Origin: Desmodesmus armatus
Lineage: Eukaryota > Chlorophyta > Chlorophyceae > Sphaeropleales > Scenedesmaceae
DNA length: 64,000 nt
Assembly (NCBI GenBank): GCA_007449985.2
Contig: VIIQ02000287.1
Coordinates: 17,080 to 81,079, forward strand
Direction of reading: 5' to 3'
Position 1 is the first letter of the stretch. Every line of letters begins with the position of its first letter. Both the position numbers and the translations under genes were made by a program. A model generated the notes under the pieces. It ran no database searches. It was not told the origin of the DNA and worked only from the letters and a program-made list of their open reading frames with translations. Of the stretch, positions 12,260 through 25,315 are shown in pieces.

Positions 12260-15200
12260 GAGCAGCTCCAGCCTTCACTGCTCGAACAGATTGCTGAGCA
12301 GGTGTGTCAGTTTTGTCACCTACGCCTGCAGACTCGACAAATCAGCGATAGAAGATACACGCTGCAGTTTAAAGATAAAGGAGCTGCGCAGGGAGGAGAC
12401 ATACACGCTTTTGACTGTGTCGTGTTGAGTTTGGGCGGTTCTGTTGTGCCCTCAACCTGCCAGCTGGCAAAGCCTGTGTAAGGCACTGTAAACCAGAAAT
12501 ATGTACGTGTATGAAGACATGTAGGCTGATTTGACATATTGGCTGCACAAAGATTCCGAAATAGTTCAGATCGTTTGTGAAGATCACTTTGCGCCAAGTC
12601 CTCGTCCGTGTTTCCCATGCTTATTAAGCCTCCTGGCAACTCAGTAAACAACTGAATTCAACTCTGTTGGGAGTTAAAAAAACTGTTCTTCACCGGTGTT
12701 TGCTGAGGCTGGCTGTTCACCCGGGTGGGCCCTCAGCAAACACCGCAGCACCCCAGGCATGCATGCCCCCATATGGGGGCAAAGGCAGTATGTGCACACC
12801 GCGCCAGCAGGCCATAATATGTCTTACAACGTAACACGTCTGTCATGCATGCAGCTTGCACAGGCGCACATACTATAGCACCTGCAGGCTGGCCAAAGAC
12901 ACTCTTGACGACTTCTAGGGCACTCCTGCTACAGTTTCGGCCAAAACTACAGCAACCACCACTGTGCTGGGCAGCAACAGCTTGGGTCATGCAGTATCCA
13001 AGCATTATCGTCTCAATGAACCCCTGGTACACCTGCTGCTCCTATGCAGGTGCAGCCTGCTGCCCCTGCAAAATGCTGCTGCTGCATCTGCTGCTTCACC
13101 TCATAGCTGCATCCCATGTCATGTACACACCATGGCCCAGTCCTATATCATGTACACACCATGACCCCGTCCCAAGCCATGTTCACACCATGGCCCCGAC
13201 ACAAACAAGCCCATGTTACAGACATCATGCCAGCTGCATGTGCCAAGAGCATGTGTCCAATTCAACTTGGGCTGCAACAATCTCCTCCCTGCAAGCATAC
13301 TTCGGCATGAGGCAGCAGATCTGCCCACAGGCAGCAGGCACTGCACGGCATGGCTGCGCAACCAGACTGCTGATCCCGCAGTGCCACACATCCCTGACAT
13401 ACCCCTAAGCAGCATTACAGCGCGCTGCTGCACCCTGCTGCTGCATGCATGATTCTGCTAGTACGGGGACAACAAGCTGAAGCATCTGTCATGCGAAAGG
13501 CAACAAATTCGTGGCATGGCACGCGCGTCATGCCGTCGTGGGACTGCCAGCAACCCAGCTTGCACAGACTTGCATCCAGATAGCATGCAACCCACGGCCC
13601 GCATGGCGGCAGCGGACATGGCAGAAGTACAGGTGGACACCCTGGGCGCCTCGTGGACACCGATGTCAGGATACCAAAGCGACACAATCAAAGGGAGCTG
13701 GGCCCCAGCAAACCCCAAACCATCACGGGGGATCAGGTGACAGTTGGCGGTTTACGCCTCCCAAACACCACCACAGCAGAATGTGTCCATGTGAACATGC
13801 AAGGAGGCACCACAGAATTGATGCAACACATCCAAACAGGGTCCAGGGTGCTGGCCATGCCTTGAACATAGTATATGCAGACATAAGGGCAGACATAAGG
13901 GCGGACTACTACACACCAGTAAGTACACAAACAACAGACTGATGGCAGTCAAATGCCCAGAGTACGGCAAAGCAGGCGTTCTGTACAAAGTGTGTGCACA
14001 AAGCATGTGCCAAGGCCGACTGTACTACATGCCGTGATATGGCATGCTGAAACATAGCAGCACACGTGGTCAGTCAAGTCGACTCAAGTGGGGTCAGCAA
14101 AAGGCTGGGCACGCAGGGCGCACATCCTCATATTTAGGGCCAAGGGAGGGCACTGAAGGAGAGAAGTGCTTCAGGTCCTTGCTGTTGTCGCCGGTGCCAG
14201 TACGAGCCAGCACAGCAGTGCGCTTGACCATAACACTGTCCAGGGAAGCATCCTGACTCGACACAAGCAGCGTGACACCCTATGCTTGCGCCATGCCTGG
14301 AGTTTTAGGTGTGCAGAGCACATGCGCAACTGCGCAAGGTTTTGCGCAACGTCAAATACAATCACAAGTTCACATGCGGGGCTGCGTGGTCCCTCAAGAA
14401 AGGGTCAAAGGCAGGGCCACTTATGTTTGATGTCCCAAACCCACTCGCACTCAACCTTTTATACCGCCTCCTGCTGCACTGTGCGTTCCTAATACTGAAA
14501 GCGATTGAAGGCAGCAGCAGCCGCATGCGAGTCCCCAGACCACAGCACTGCCTGCCAAGCAACATGCTCATGCTTGCGCCGCCAGAACCTCCACTAGTGG
14601 TAGTACTTCTCTGGCGGGCCATAGTAGCCCCTGGTGAGCAGCTCCCAAAACCCCACATGCTGCAACACAGGCCTCACCCACAGACAGCAGCCCTTGCGCA
14701 TGGCCAACACAACCTCCCCCCACCTCTGAGCATATCAGACGAGGCCAGCAGCAGACACTGACCCTCAATCAGCGGGACTCCACCACTCCAGAAACGATCG
14801 ATCGCCTCACAACAAGGGCACACTGACCGTGCATAACAACACGATATGGTCTGACGTGGCTCACGTCAGCCAACATCATATGCTAGCAATCCCCCCTCCC
14901 CCCGGCCTGACGCAAACCAAGAATACAGACGAGTGCCCCTCCTGGCTTATCTCCTCGTGCTGTGCATTGTGTAGGAGCCAACTGGTGGCCATGCAATATC
15001 ACATTCACGATAAAACCACTCAGTGGACAGGCTAGCATCGAAGTTGTGCCCAGTAGGCAGTGCGGCACTGCCACAGGCTGGTCACCAGGAGACCCCAGCG
15101 CCGCCAAGACTGTTCAACACCCCAAGTACCGGTCGTCCACCTCGCCCGTGTGGGCATTACGGCGCTGAAACCACCAAAGTCACCCTGCTGCTGCAGTAAA

Positions 15201-16062
15201 ATTATATCACTCATCAAGGCGTGGCAGGACTCCACAAGATCACCACATGCTGTTGGGTCTGCGCTGCTGCTGTGCTGCAGCTTGGAAGACACGGTGGCCA
15301 GTCAGCACGACAGACACAAAGCGGGCGCCTGCAAGTAGAACAGGACAGGGCGAACCCTTCAATCACACACAAACACGGCCCTTGCCCGCGCCCAGTAGCA
15401 CCATCCAAACGGAAGGGCTTCGGACTCCTTCAAAAAGAGTCAACTCTCAACGAGGGGAGGGTGTGTCACAGCTTTGATGCATGCCAAACATGCCCTGACC
15501 ATCATGGCATGTAACACAGCACTAGAGGAGTACAATGCAGGGTACTGTGCTGCACATGTGTGCTGCTCAAGCAAACACACTCAACCACACAATACAGTGC
15601 TGCTAGTGCTGAGCACTGGCTCTGCAACAATCTGCAAAAAGTCCAAACTTTGGCCTAGTAAGAAGTCACGACAAAGGTCTAAAAGGTGGAGCTTGCTCCA
15701 CACTGGAGTATAGGCGGCAGATCACACTGACCAACCAATCAACCCTTACCAAATCACACTTACCAAATCACACAGTCACGCCTATGAAAGCTGCTCTGCT
15801 TGGGCAGCATGCTCGAGCAGCACTGGACTATGTAGCAGCGCAACCTCTTGCAGACACACTCCACTCCACTCCACTCAGCTCAGCTCAAGCCATACCCCTG
15901 GTGTCCATCCCTGCTGCATCACAAGAAACTGTTATGAGGAAGCCTTGAGTGCCAGCCAACACCACCTAGCGCTGCACCCAGTAGCCGTACACAGGGCCTG
16001 AAGACGTCTGTAGCAGGGAAAGAAATGCACCGGACAGCTACTTGCTATGAGATATTGATGAG
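12260..16062. other. Intergenic, no supported gene
   Basis: About 3.8 kb between the two paralogues. Frames are short and lack domains. A small tandem repeat at 13118-13200 is listed separately. A cluster of short CCACT and CAGCT repeats lies near 15858-15890. Confidence 0.5.
13118..13200. repeat. Three-copy short tandem repeat, about 30 bp
   Basis: ATGTACACACCATGGCCC recurs three times with small changes (a GTTCACACC variant in the third copy). Confidence 0.7.
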
Positions 16063-18096
16063 TCACTGAGCTGCAGCGGACACGTCGTGTTCTGGCCAGT
16101 AGACGTCCAGCCAATCCAGGAGGTAGCTCATCAGCCGCTGAGCAATCCATGCCGGATCCAGCTTCGTCTGCATGCCAGGTGGCGCACACGGCGGTGGAAG
16201 CGGCACACAAGGGCCAGCACATCGGGTAGGTCACGTCAGTCGAGTTGTACACTGCGTAAATGGAGTGTGCAGGGCTGCTAATGCCTACACGCGGGGAGTC
16301 ATGCAATATAATTGAGTGCGCATGCACATGGAGCACCCTAAGCAGGTGCAGGTGCTGAGCGGGGCAGTACTGTTGCCCAACAGAGCTGCTGCGGCGGCTG
16401 TGACTGCAGGTTAGCAGACTGTCATTCGAAGGGGCCTGCATGACAGCGTGCTCACCATCCTGTCGCCGCCGGTGTGATACAGCAGCGCTGGGGTGTCTGG
16501 AGGAATGCAACCCCACCACAAGCCCATGCAGTTGGCGAATGCAAGTTTGCCAGGACCAAAAGTAGGTTGCCTGCAAGGAAGGATTATGACAAAGCCACAG
16601 CGGGAGCAGGAATGGGCAGGTGGTGGAGCGGTTGAGTGAGCACCCAAACCCTTGCTGAGGCACTGGGAAGGCAAATTGTACTGCTGCTGATGGTGCTGAT
16701 TCCACACAGCAAATGCCGAAATTTTCAGTCATTCTGTATCCAACACCAGATGGGCAGCCAACAAAACACTGCAAAACTGCACACAGCCTCAGACACACAC
16801 GTGCATGCACGCATGAGCCCCTGAACAACCTGAATCTGCTGCCCCTGCATAGTGTGACCCCCACAAGCTCCCATGCACATGCTGCCCTCACCTTGGGTAG
16901 TGCACGTCCAGGCCCACAAACCCTATGGCAGAGCCCCTCTCCTGCAGCAAGGGCCGCAACTGCAGCCACTTGTTGGCTGGAGTGGGGGGTGCCTCCGTGC
17001 TGTGCACTGCAAAGGGGCCATCTGGGTGCGACGGCGGGCGCGTGGCTGCAGGGGGCGGGAGTGTTGCTGGGAGCTTGAAGTAGCGCTGGGCTGTGGGGCC
17101 GTACAGGGAGGCGTCCCCTGTAAAGTTTGCCAGGTAGGCGGCGATGATGTGCTTGAAGGCTGACTGGTCGTGCTGAGCTGTGGGACAGCAGCCCAGTGCC
17201 CCGAGATCCCACCAGGTCTGCAGGAAGGCCCGGCCATCTGGTGTGTTGCGCCAGAGGTTTGCCCCAGCGTCAAAGTTGTACTCTCCTTGCAGAAGCAGGC
17301 CGGCCTTGGGATATTCCCCATAAAAGAGGGCCAGTGGTGGTGCGGTGTGTGGTGAGAGCAGCATGTCCCAGTCCACATACATGACGTGCTGGTAGTGCAG
17401 GTCGTCCATCATGTGCAGGAGGCCTGCGGGCTTGATGAAGTAGACAGGCATCCAGGGTGGCAGGTCAGCACCATGCACGTAGATGTGCAGGCCATAGCCA
17501 TGCGTGCGCGCGTAGAACCACAACATCAGCAGGTTGGCCGAGTAGACAGGGAGTGAGTGCTCCACCAGTCGCGACCACGAGTTGAGAACGAGCATAATCG
17601 CTGTAGAGCCGTTGCTGCCATTGGGGGGCTGCTGTGCTGCTGGCAGGACCTCCACAGAGCGGCACTGACAACTGCTGTTGCCTGCCTGTGTGTTGGCTGC
17701 CACAACGGCCTGCAGGGCTTCTGCCCAGGGCTTTGCAAGGTGTGGGCGGAATGCCAGCATGATCTGCCGGGTTTCTGTGCTGCCTGCTGTGGCCAGGCCT
17801 CGAGCAGCCTTCTGAAAGGCAGCTGCTGCAGCCAGCACACCGTGCATGGAACTGATCCGGCAGCAGGTTGCGTTGTGCATAGCATCATCACGTTGCTGGG
17901 CAAGCGACCTGCTGGCTGTGTCACCTGCTGCAGCTGCCGTAAGAGCTGCCAGGACAGCATTGTCCTGCGGGCTCTCTGCTGCAGCTGCTAATGGTGTGCT
18001 TTGATACCAGCTGGCAGGATTGAGCGTTTCGAAGTATAGATGGCCAAGCGTAAGTGCTGCACACACAGCAGCCGTGATCAACACAGGTGTCCTCAT
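16063..18096 (-). CDS. Glycosyltransferase-like type II membrane protein, copy B
   Basis: Three exons: 18096-16892, 16570-16456 and 16167-16063, all in phase, giving 474 residues. Intron positions and phases are the same as in copy A, and exons 2 and 3 are exactly the same length (115 and 105 bp). The protein opens with the same MRTPVLITAA anchor, keeps the possible metal motif DWD at about 241-243, and differs mainly in the stem and in a small Asn/Ser-Gly insert near residue 160. This is a recent tandem duplication with both copies intact, so two expressed isoenzymes are likely. Function is inferred only from fold-like motifs and membrane topology. The start lies 315 bp from the start of a divergent transporter gene. 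Confidence 0.75.
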
Positions 18097-18411
18097 GAGC
18101 TCCAGCCTGAACAGATCAGCAGTGTGGAGTATGCAGATTGGTCTTGCGTGATGTCTGAGTCATGTAGTAGTTGTCCCGCATCCCAATTTACATGAAATGG
18201 AGTGGCCTAGAAAACGTTTGAGTGGTGTCGGAGTGTTTTTTTGGCGCGGTCTGAGTCAGACCTGCTTTTTGTGTTGTCATCCTATTGTCAGCAACGGCGT
18301 TTGGAATTACAATACAACGAAGGCTTCCGTGCCATCACCTGTACCTACAGCTTATTGTGACCACATAGGCCTCATCGAAACAGTCTGACTGGTGGAGTGA
18401 TTCACGCGGCC
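18097..18411. promoter_or_regulatory. Shared divergent upstream region
   Basis: This 315-bp gap separates the start codon of glycosyltransferase-like copy B (-) from that of the transporter (+). It must hold both 5' UTRs and probably both promoters. I see no clear TATA box or other named element. Confidence 0.35.
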
Positions 18412-19820
18412 ATGGAGCTTCGTTGGGATGTTCCTCTGCAGCTGCGACGAATTGTTCATCATCCCATGTTGACACAGGTGCTGTGGCTGCTACTGTGGGC
18501 TTGCATGAGCCTGAGTGCCATGTTTGCCAACAGAGTCCTTGTGCACTACCATGATTTTGCAGCACCATGGTTTCTGGCAATTCTGTCAGCAGGAGCGGTG
18601 GCAATCGCTGGGCGTATACTAGTCTTCCTCACAGCGGCAGATGATGGCAGTTCAGGCAAGGACTGGCTGCACTTGTGCCTTATGGGAGTCATCATGTGGA
18701 CCTCTGTGGGCCTCAACATCGCATCCCTGCGGTCACTGCCTGTACCTATGGCTCTTCTCATCCAGGTGAGCACTTCCTCGACAGTGTTATCGTGGTGCAT
18801 GACCTTGGCGGTACAGGGTGGGCTGCTCCTGCCTGACACCAATGATAACGCTGGCACGTTCCGCAGCTCCCTGCATCCTCGGTGCACTTTTGCAGCAGAA
18901 GCAGCTCCATGCAAGCACATGCAGCACTTTCCTGACAGAGAGGCCAAGTCTCAAAAAGGTCCCCGCGTCCTCTTGTGCTGTGACTGGCGCACCACACATC
19001 ATCACCATGTCACGTCGTTCCAGCATTACGCACCATTATGCATGCATGTGGGTGGCAAAACACATTGTGCGGGTGAGCGTTCCTGATGCTGCTTGCTTCT
19101 AAATTGCTCTCTCGTGCTGCTGCCTGTACTGATGCGCAGGCTGCCGGGCCCGCCTTCTCCTACTGGCTGGCCGTGCTGCTGCAGCAGGAAGAGCCGCAGT
19201 GGCTCCCCAGCCTGAAAGCCCTTGTGGTGTTCTGCAGCAGCGCTGCTGCAGTCCTGCCGCACCATGCAGGCCTCAGCACAACAGGCCTCCTCCTGCAGGG
19301 CAGTGCAGTCCTCCTAGATACCCTCTGGCAACGCCTGCACCTGCGCGCAGTCACCAACAGCACCAGCACAAGCCCCAGCATGGACCCCTCCAAACCGTTC
19401 AGCGGTCTGGTGCTGCTGGCGGATGCAACTCCTGCAGCAGTGGTGCTGCTGCTGCCTGCGCTGTTCAAATTTGACCTCTATCAGTGGGAGGTGCAGCAGT
19501 TCCGCCTGCGCAGTCAGATGCCGGTCGCCGTGCTGACCTGCATGCTGGTCTGCCTCCTGATGGTGCTGAAGGCGCAACCGCCGGTCATGCAGGGTCTGAC
19601 TGCAGAGCCTACGGGGCCGCTGGCACGTGTCGCCAGGGACGCTGTGCTGGGGCTGGTGGCTGCCAAGCTGCTGAACGAGCACCTGAGCGCCCTGCAGTGG
19701 ACAGCGTATGGGGTCGCGCAGGCGGCTGCTGTTGCTTTGTGGGCGGGCAGCAGCAGCGGTAGCCTGTTGGGCAACGGCAAGCGTGTGGGGTTCACAAGGC
19801 TGCTGCCTGTGTTGGGTTGA
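18412..19820 (+). CDS. Drug/metabolite (sugar-nucleotide-type) transporter
   Basis: Two exons: 18412-18765 and 19140-19820, joined in phase 0 (CAG|GTGAGC, GCGCAG|GCT), giving about 344 residues. The ATG lies in GCGGCCATGG, a strong start context; the frame is open a few codons further up but with no ATG. There are many hydrophobic segments: about 20-40, 48-70, 80-100, 110-135 and several in exon 2. The joined sequence VPMALLIQ-AAGPAFSYWLAV and the end segment LNEHLSALQWTAYGVAQAA follow the pattern of the triose-phosphate/nucleotide-sugar translocator branch of the DMT superfamily. The substrate is unknown. Divergence from a glycosyltransferase-like gene makes a Golgi sugar-nucleotide supply role attractive but unproven. 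Confidence 0.6.
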
Positions 19821-22800
19821 GCGCCAGCTGCTGTGGTATCTTCTGGGGGCTGCAGAGCAGTTTGAGGATGCTTATGTGCCGTCATATGCATGCATGGTGC
19901 GTTGGCAGTGTTTGCACGATGCAGGATGCACACCGTCTGCTTGTTCTGCGGGCCACTTTATGCAGTCATGCTGCTGCTTGGCAGCATTGTAGGACCTGTG
20001 CAATGTGCAATGTGTGGTGACCAGAGGTTGTGGGTGCATCTGGCTTCTTATAGCGTGTCTGCTTGGCTGGATGGGTTGCTGTCGGGGCGCCTTGGTGAGC
20101 AACAGCGTCTGCATGCAGGGTGCATCCACTTACATGGAGCTTTGCGCTCCGTCCGCTACCTGGTAGAGTGTGCACTTGTTCGCACAGCGCACTCATGCCG
20201 CCTGGTTGTGGCTTTGTTGCCGTGTTGATGCTCTCTCGGCAGCGTGGCTTGCCCCTCTCCCGCACTGTATATGAGGCACAGCAACAGGGCTCTTTGGTGA
20301 ATACTATGGGGCACTGATGTCAGGGTAACATCGTGTCATGTTGTTGCATGGTTTGAACCATTCAGCAGTAGATGGATGGTTCTACGCGCCATGGCTGCAA
20401 GACGAAGGAGGCAGGCACAAATTGTGCTTCTAGGAAGCGTCACCAGGCAGGCATTTACGGTGCTGCTTTCACCAATGGTTGTGAGCGTGTGTGTGAGCAT
20501 GTGTTGGTGGACTGAGAGTGTGCAAATTTTTTGGCGAGAAGAAGTATCTCGGTTTGAAGTGTATTGGTGACTGTCAGCGCTGCTTCTGTTGGAACATGGT
20601 GTGTGCATGCTCACCACTTTGCAGGGGCAACCCTATTGTAGGCCTTGCTGGCACCGGTCTAAGAACTGAGTGCGCCCCTGCTTGCAGCACGCTCTTGCCA
20701 CCTAGCTGTGAGTTGGATGCATCGCGCATTTGTTGTTTGCGCATCTCCGTGGCTATGGCACTGTTGGTAGGCAGCAGCAGCAGCAGCAGCTGCCCTGGCA
20801 GATGAAGGAGCGCAGCTCAGGAAGTTTCTGCTTGTGCTGGCTTCGGAACAAGAGTGCAGAAGGCTTTGTCGCTCGGTGTGAGGTTGATATGGCGCTACTA
20901 GGGGACAACTTGGTGCTGCATGGTTTGTCAACAGTGCTTTGCTCAAAGCACGTGGTTGCCTGGTTCTGTATACCTGCGGCTGCAGGAATGCTCATAAGGT
21001 TGCCGTATGCGGCATGTCTGCTGCTAGCTTGCACTACCACACCTGCCTGTGTGCATGCATGCGTCGTTTTGGGATGATTAGTGTCCCTGCTAGGACCTCT
21101 CGAAGTCCATGTGCTTGAATGTCCGGTACGGCAGGTGCTGTGTGTCCAACACACACGTGTGTGTGCATTGCTTGGCCGTGCTCTTACTTGGAGGTGTGTG
21201 GCACTGCCACACGTGCTGTGTGCTGGGGCGTGCATAGGGTCCTCCTCCTTGGCGCACAATTGCAGGCTGGAAAGCATAGGTCACGCTTAGTGGCTTGAGC
21301 TGTGTAGGAATCTTGTGGCATTCTTATGTCCAGGCAGCATCACTGCAGGTATTCACCATATATGGCACAACTGTGTCAGCGAAGCCCACTTGTTCACCGC
21401 AAGCTTGTGCGGGGTCTCTCCTTCTTTGTGTATGCATGACTGACATAGGGCAACTGCTATCAAGTCAAGCTTGGCGCTGGGGCTCTGCACATTTTGCGGT
21501 GGCACTCCAGTCTGCAGGACTGCACGTCCTGCACACAAAGCCAGCCAGACAGTTAGGATACTGGGCGTGCGCCTGCAGGCCACCGCATTGTGGGCCTGCT
21601 CCTGCCGCATAAATGTGGGTACGTATGCACTCTTTCAAGGCAAACAAAATTGTGGACGCCCGCCTTTGGTGGGTTGATTCAGGCATGGATTTATGTGCAT
21701 GCTGCGGCAGTGCCGTCGGCGGCAGGTTCCTCATACCCAAGCACCGTGTGCTGGCACCTGCATGCACCCCTGCTGCTGCTGCATGGCTGCAGGCCAAAAC
21801 GCATCATTGACGCCCAGTGGTGAGAGCTTCTTTGGGACCTTGTCATTGCGCTAACGCTGCGCACTAGAGAGTGTTTGAGCAGAGTATAAGCGCAGCCTGT
21901 TTGCTGATGCACAACCTTGTGTGAGCGCTGTCACTAAGAGCTGCATGAGTGGCAGGGCAGCTGCTTTGGGAGCCAAGCTTGCCGCAAGCTCATTCCCCAT
22001 CCTGCGGTGTTTACCGTCGCAACAGAGTGCATGCGTCCGCAGGAGACATCTGGTTAGTTCACTGGTTCCTCGGTACGGGCCTGCTCCCGCCGCCAAAGTT
22101 GCGGGCGGGGATGGACTCCTGTGTGTAGGATCACCTGGTTGTGCTGTGTGTAGGATCACCTGGTTGATGCCTAGTCACTTCTGCTCACAGTGTCAGGAGA
22201 GCTCTTTTGGGCTGAGTCATGCATAAGTGTGTGTGCATGTGCGAAAGCACCCTCATTGACAGTTTGCGCGCACCCTGCAACACTCTGTGCTGATGGCCGA
22301 ATCCTGCATTGCCACTGCTGCATGGGCGCAGGCCAGGATGCATGATTGATGCTCAGTGGGCTAAGTTACCCCAGCATTTGCCGGCCTTGCTTCTGCTAGG
22401 CAGCATCACTGCACCGTGCGTGTGAAGGTATGGAACAGGGTGTGGCGCGGCCATGTGCGTCAGCATGTGCTGCCGCACAACCTTCTGCGGATTCTTTCAG
22501 TGTATGTATGGAAGACTATCAGGGCAGCCGCTGCGGGGTTCAAGCTTGTCATCAGCGCCCTTTGCATCTTGCAATGGCCCTTTTCCAACATTCTATGCCT
22601 GGCTGTCCTTGCATGGTATCCTCAGTATGGGCCTGCGCCTGACGTCAAAGGGGGTGGACACTCGGAGATGGACTCTTATGCGCATAATCACGTTGTTGAC
22701 GCCTAGTGGCTTCTGCTCACAGCGTCAGGGGAGCATAAGGGATGATCCACACATTTGTGTGACACCAATGTCTGCAGCTGCAGCTTCGGCGCACCCTGCA

Positions 22801-25050
22801 ACACTGTGTGCTGACGCCTGCATGTGGTCTTGCATGGGTGCAGGCCAGAATGCATCATCATTGCGGAGTGGTTTGAGTCACAGCGTGTAGTGCGAGCCAG
22901 CCCTTTCTGCGATCGTATGTCGTGCACCTGACCAAAGCGGCGCAGATTCAGTGTGTGGTTTCTAAGTCAATGCGCCTGCTCCCTTGCCTAGCCACATTAG
23001 TGCAGCTCATGTAGCACCGACAGTGCAAGACTAGCACAGAATGTGATGTGCGCCTGCCACTTCTTGTCTTGATGTGTGTCCCTATGGAAGAGTCCTGACG
23101 TCAGTGGGGGAATAGTATGTGTGTCCCTATGGAAGAGTTTCACAGGAAGTTGTGTAGCAAAGTCTCGGCCATATGTTGCGAGCCATCATGGCCCCCCCCT
23201 ACCTTTGATACAGCTTGTTTGCCCTTTGCCTTGCGTGCCTCCTCATGGGTGGCTGCCAACAAGCACACCCTCAGCATTGGCTGTCAGACAGTGTTGTGCC
23301 CAGGACTGCTTTTCAGCTACTGTGTGCAGCACTGTACACAGTCACCAACTGGCTTCAGTTGCCATGGCCAGTGATGTATGGCAGCAGCTGGTTGGGCTGT
23401 TCAACTGCACGCTTGCCAAGCGTGCGTGTAGCTGATTAGCTCAACTGCAGTGCTTACAGGAGGCGTGTCAGCAGTATGAAGCAGCTCATGTGGCCTTGTT
23501 GATGCGAGCCCAGCACAGCATGTGTACTACACACTGATAGCGCGCCTGCATTGCTGGTGCAGTTCTAGTTGTTCCAGCTAGTCTGAGATTTGCTTGTCAA
23601 CCCCTCTTGTCGTAGGAGGCCTTCCTTTGCTTCGTCACGGTTGGCTGCAGGCAAGCAAGAGCTGCAGGCACTGCATTTGTGGGCCACTAGCAGCCATGGC
23701 AGATGTCTTTTGCCTTGTTGAACAGTAGGGGTCAGGCGTGCATTGCGCGTGCAACGGCCCTAGGTACTAGCTTTTTGTACAAGACTTGTCACTTTGAGTG
23801 GCAGCCTTTACATTTTGCTGATGTTTCTTGGTGCCCCTTGGGGGTTCTGTTGCGTAGACGTGGGGCTGTTCCACTAGTAAGAGGTAGGCCAAGGTTGGTG
23901 AGCGAGCAACAGAGGGTCACACCCACATGTGCAGCCCCTCTGTATCCTTTTCATGGTGTCCAAGAGGCCGCAGCCCCTCTGTAGCCAGTGGTCCACCGAA
24001 CTGTGACAGTTCACTTGCAAACATAGATGCTGGCAGCCTTGCTGCGTCTGCACAGCTGCTGTCACTGGCACTTACTTGACAATATGCTGCATCTTTTCGG
24101 GCAGTTGACGAATTCATTGCTTTTTGGTGGTTGTTGGTTGTGGGAGTGAGATGTGCAGGAGCAAGGATACATCAAACTTTGACGATCAAAGCCACAGCAG
24201 AGGAGTCCTACTAGGACAGTCAGGTGTTCAATTGCGTGCATGCATGTGACGACACAGCGGATGCATCACAGTGGATGCGTGCATGTGTCGACACTGTGGA
24301 TGCATCCACTGACAGCATATGCTGTCACAGCTGGGTGGTTAACGTCACGCGCATGCCAGGGCACTGTGCACCTCCTGGGAGAGGGGGGTGAGGCGTGTGC
24401 ATAATGGTAGTGTCGTGCAGTCAGCTGGTATGCCAAGTGCGCACTGCCAAGGACAGAGCAGATGGCTGCATCTGCAGAGACACTCTGTCATGGACTGTGG
24501 TTCTAGATCGTGTCCTGGATGGGATGTCTTGTCCTGCCCCCCGCCGCAGTATCCTTGGTTCAACGCACCCGGCCCCATCTGTGGACATTCGTCTGCGTAC
24601 TGCGTTCATCTTTGTTTATTTGTCTGCGTCTCTAATACACAGTCCTCGAAGCGGCCAAGTGTACTTTGGGCCCCTTTGTTGCAAAGATGCTGTTGCTGCA
24701 TGGTGCTGGTTTGGGGTTCGGAGGGGGGAGGGGGAGGGCAAGCGCACAATCTTTATGCGGCATGTGAATGGCATGTGTTCTGTCCTTACTGTCCCCCATG
24801 AGCCTCTGGCTCCCTTGTGGGTCGCTCAGCTTGTTGCTGAGCCAATTACTGTAACTTCAGCTTACTAGCTTGGGTATAGGGCAGGGCGTCACCCTGCTGG
24901 GCGCCAGCACAGTGCTAGACAAGCAATGTCTGTCAAGTAGGCTGGAAGCTGCTGCTGGCACACACATGTGTGCTGGAGCTTGCTGGGGTATTGTGTCATC
25001 AGCCAAGTGAGGCTGGCCTGAGCACAGAAGCACTAGAGTGCACTGCAACA
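19821..25050. other. Repeat-rich intergenic region
   Basis: More than 5 kb without a supportable gene. It contains a roughly 530-bp degenerate tandem repeat (21580-22880), a short direct duplication (TGTGTAGGATCACCTGGTTG twice at about 22120-22165), another at about 23076-23145 (TGTGTCCCTATGGAAGAG twice), and many TGCATGCA-type palindromes. Scattered open frames show no recognisable domain. Confidence 0.5.
21580..22880. repeat. Degenerate tandem repeat, about 525-535 bp period, three copies
   Basis: A string of landmarks recurs three times in the same order: GGGCCTGC(T/G)CCTG.CG, then GCCTAGT.(A/G)CTTCTGCTCACAG, then CAACAC(T)GTGTGCTG, then GCATGG.TGCAGGCCA(A/G)(A/G)A.GCATCATTGA. The third landmark falls near 21745, 22277 and 22800. 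The copies are strongly diverged. Confidence 0.55.
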
Positions 25051-25315
25051 GTCCACCGCAAACCTAAGAAGGGGGGAGGGGGACGCCAGACTTTACAAAA
25101 CCCCTCCCCCCCTCTCCGTTTTAGGCTCTTTGGTCCAAAACACCCTCCCCCCCGTTGGTTTTTAGGCTCGTCATCGGTACTGCTGTCTCCCTTGCTGAAG
25201 AGCCGCTGAACCCCTCCCCCCCTTCCGTTTTAGGCTGTTTTCGCAATCGAACCCTCCCCCCCTGTCCGTTTTAGGCTTCGCGTCCCCCTCCCCCCTTCTT
25301 AGGTTTGCGGTGGAC
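25051..25315. mobile_element. Small foldback/MITE-like element with 35-bp inverted repeats
   Basis: The left arm 25051-25085 begins GTCCACCGCAAACC and ends GGGGGACG. It is a perfect reverse complement of 25281-25315. The 195-bp core carries four direct copies of a C-run followed by (T/G)TCCGTTTTAGGCT or a close variant. No transposase lies inside and no clear target-site duplication is visible, so this is a non-autonomous element or its remnant. Confidence 0.7.
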
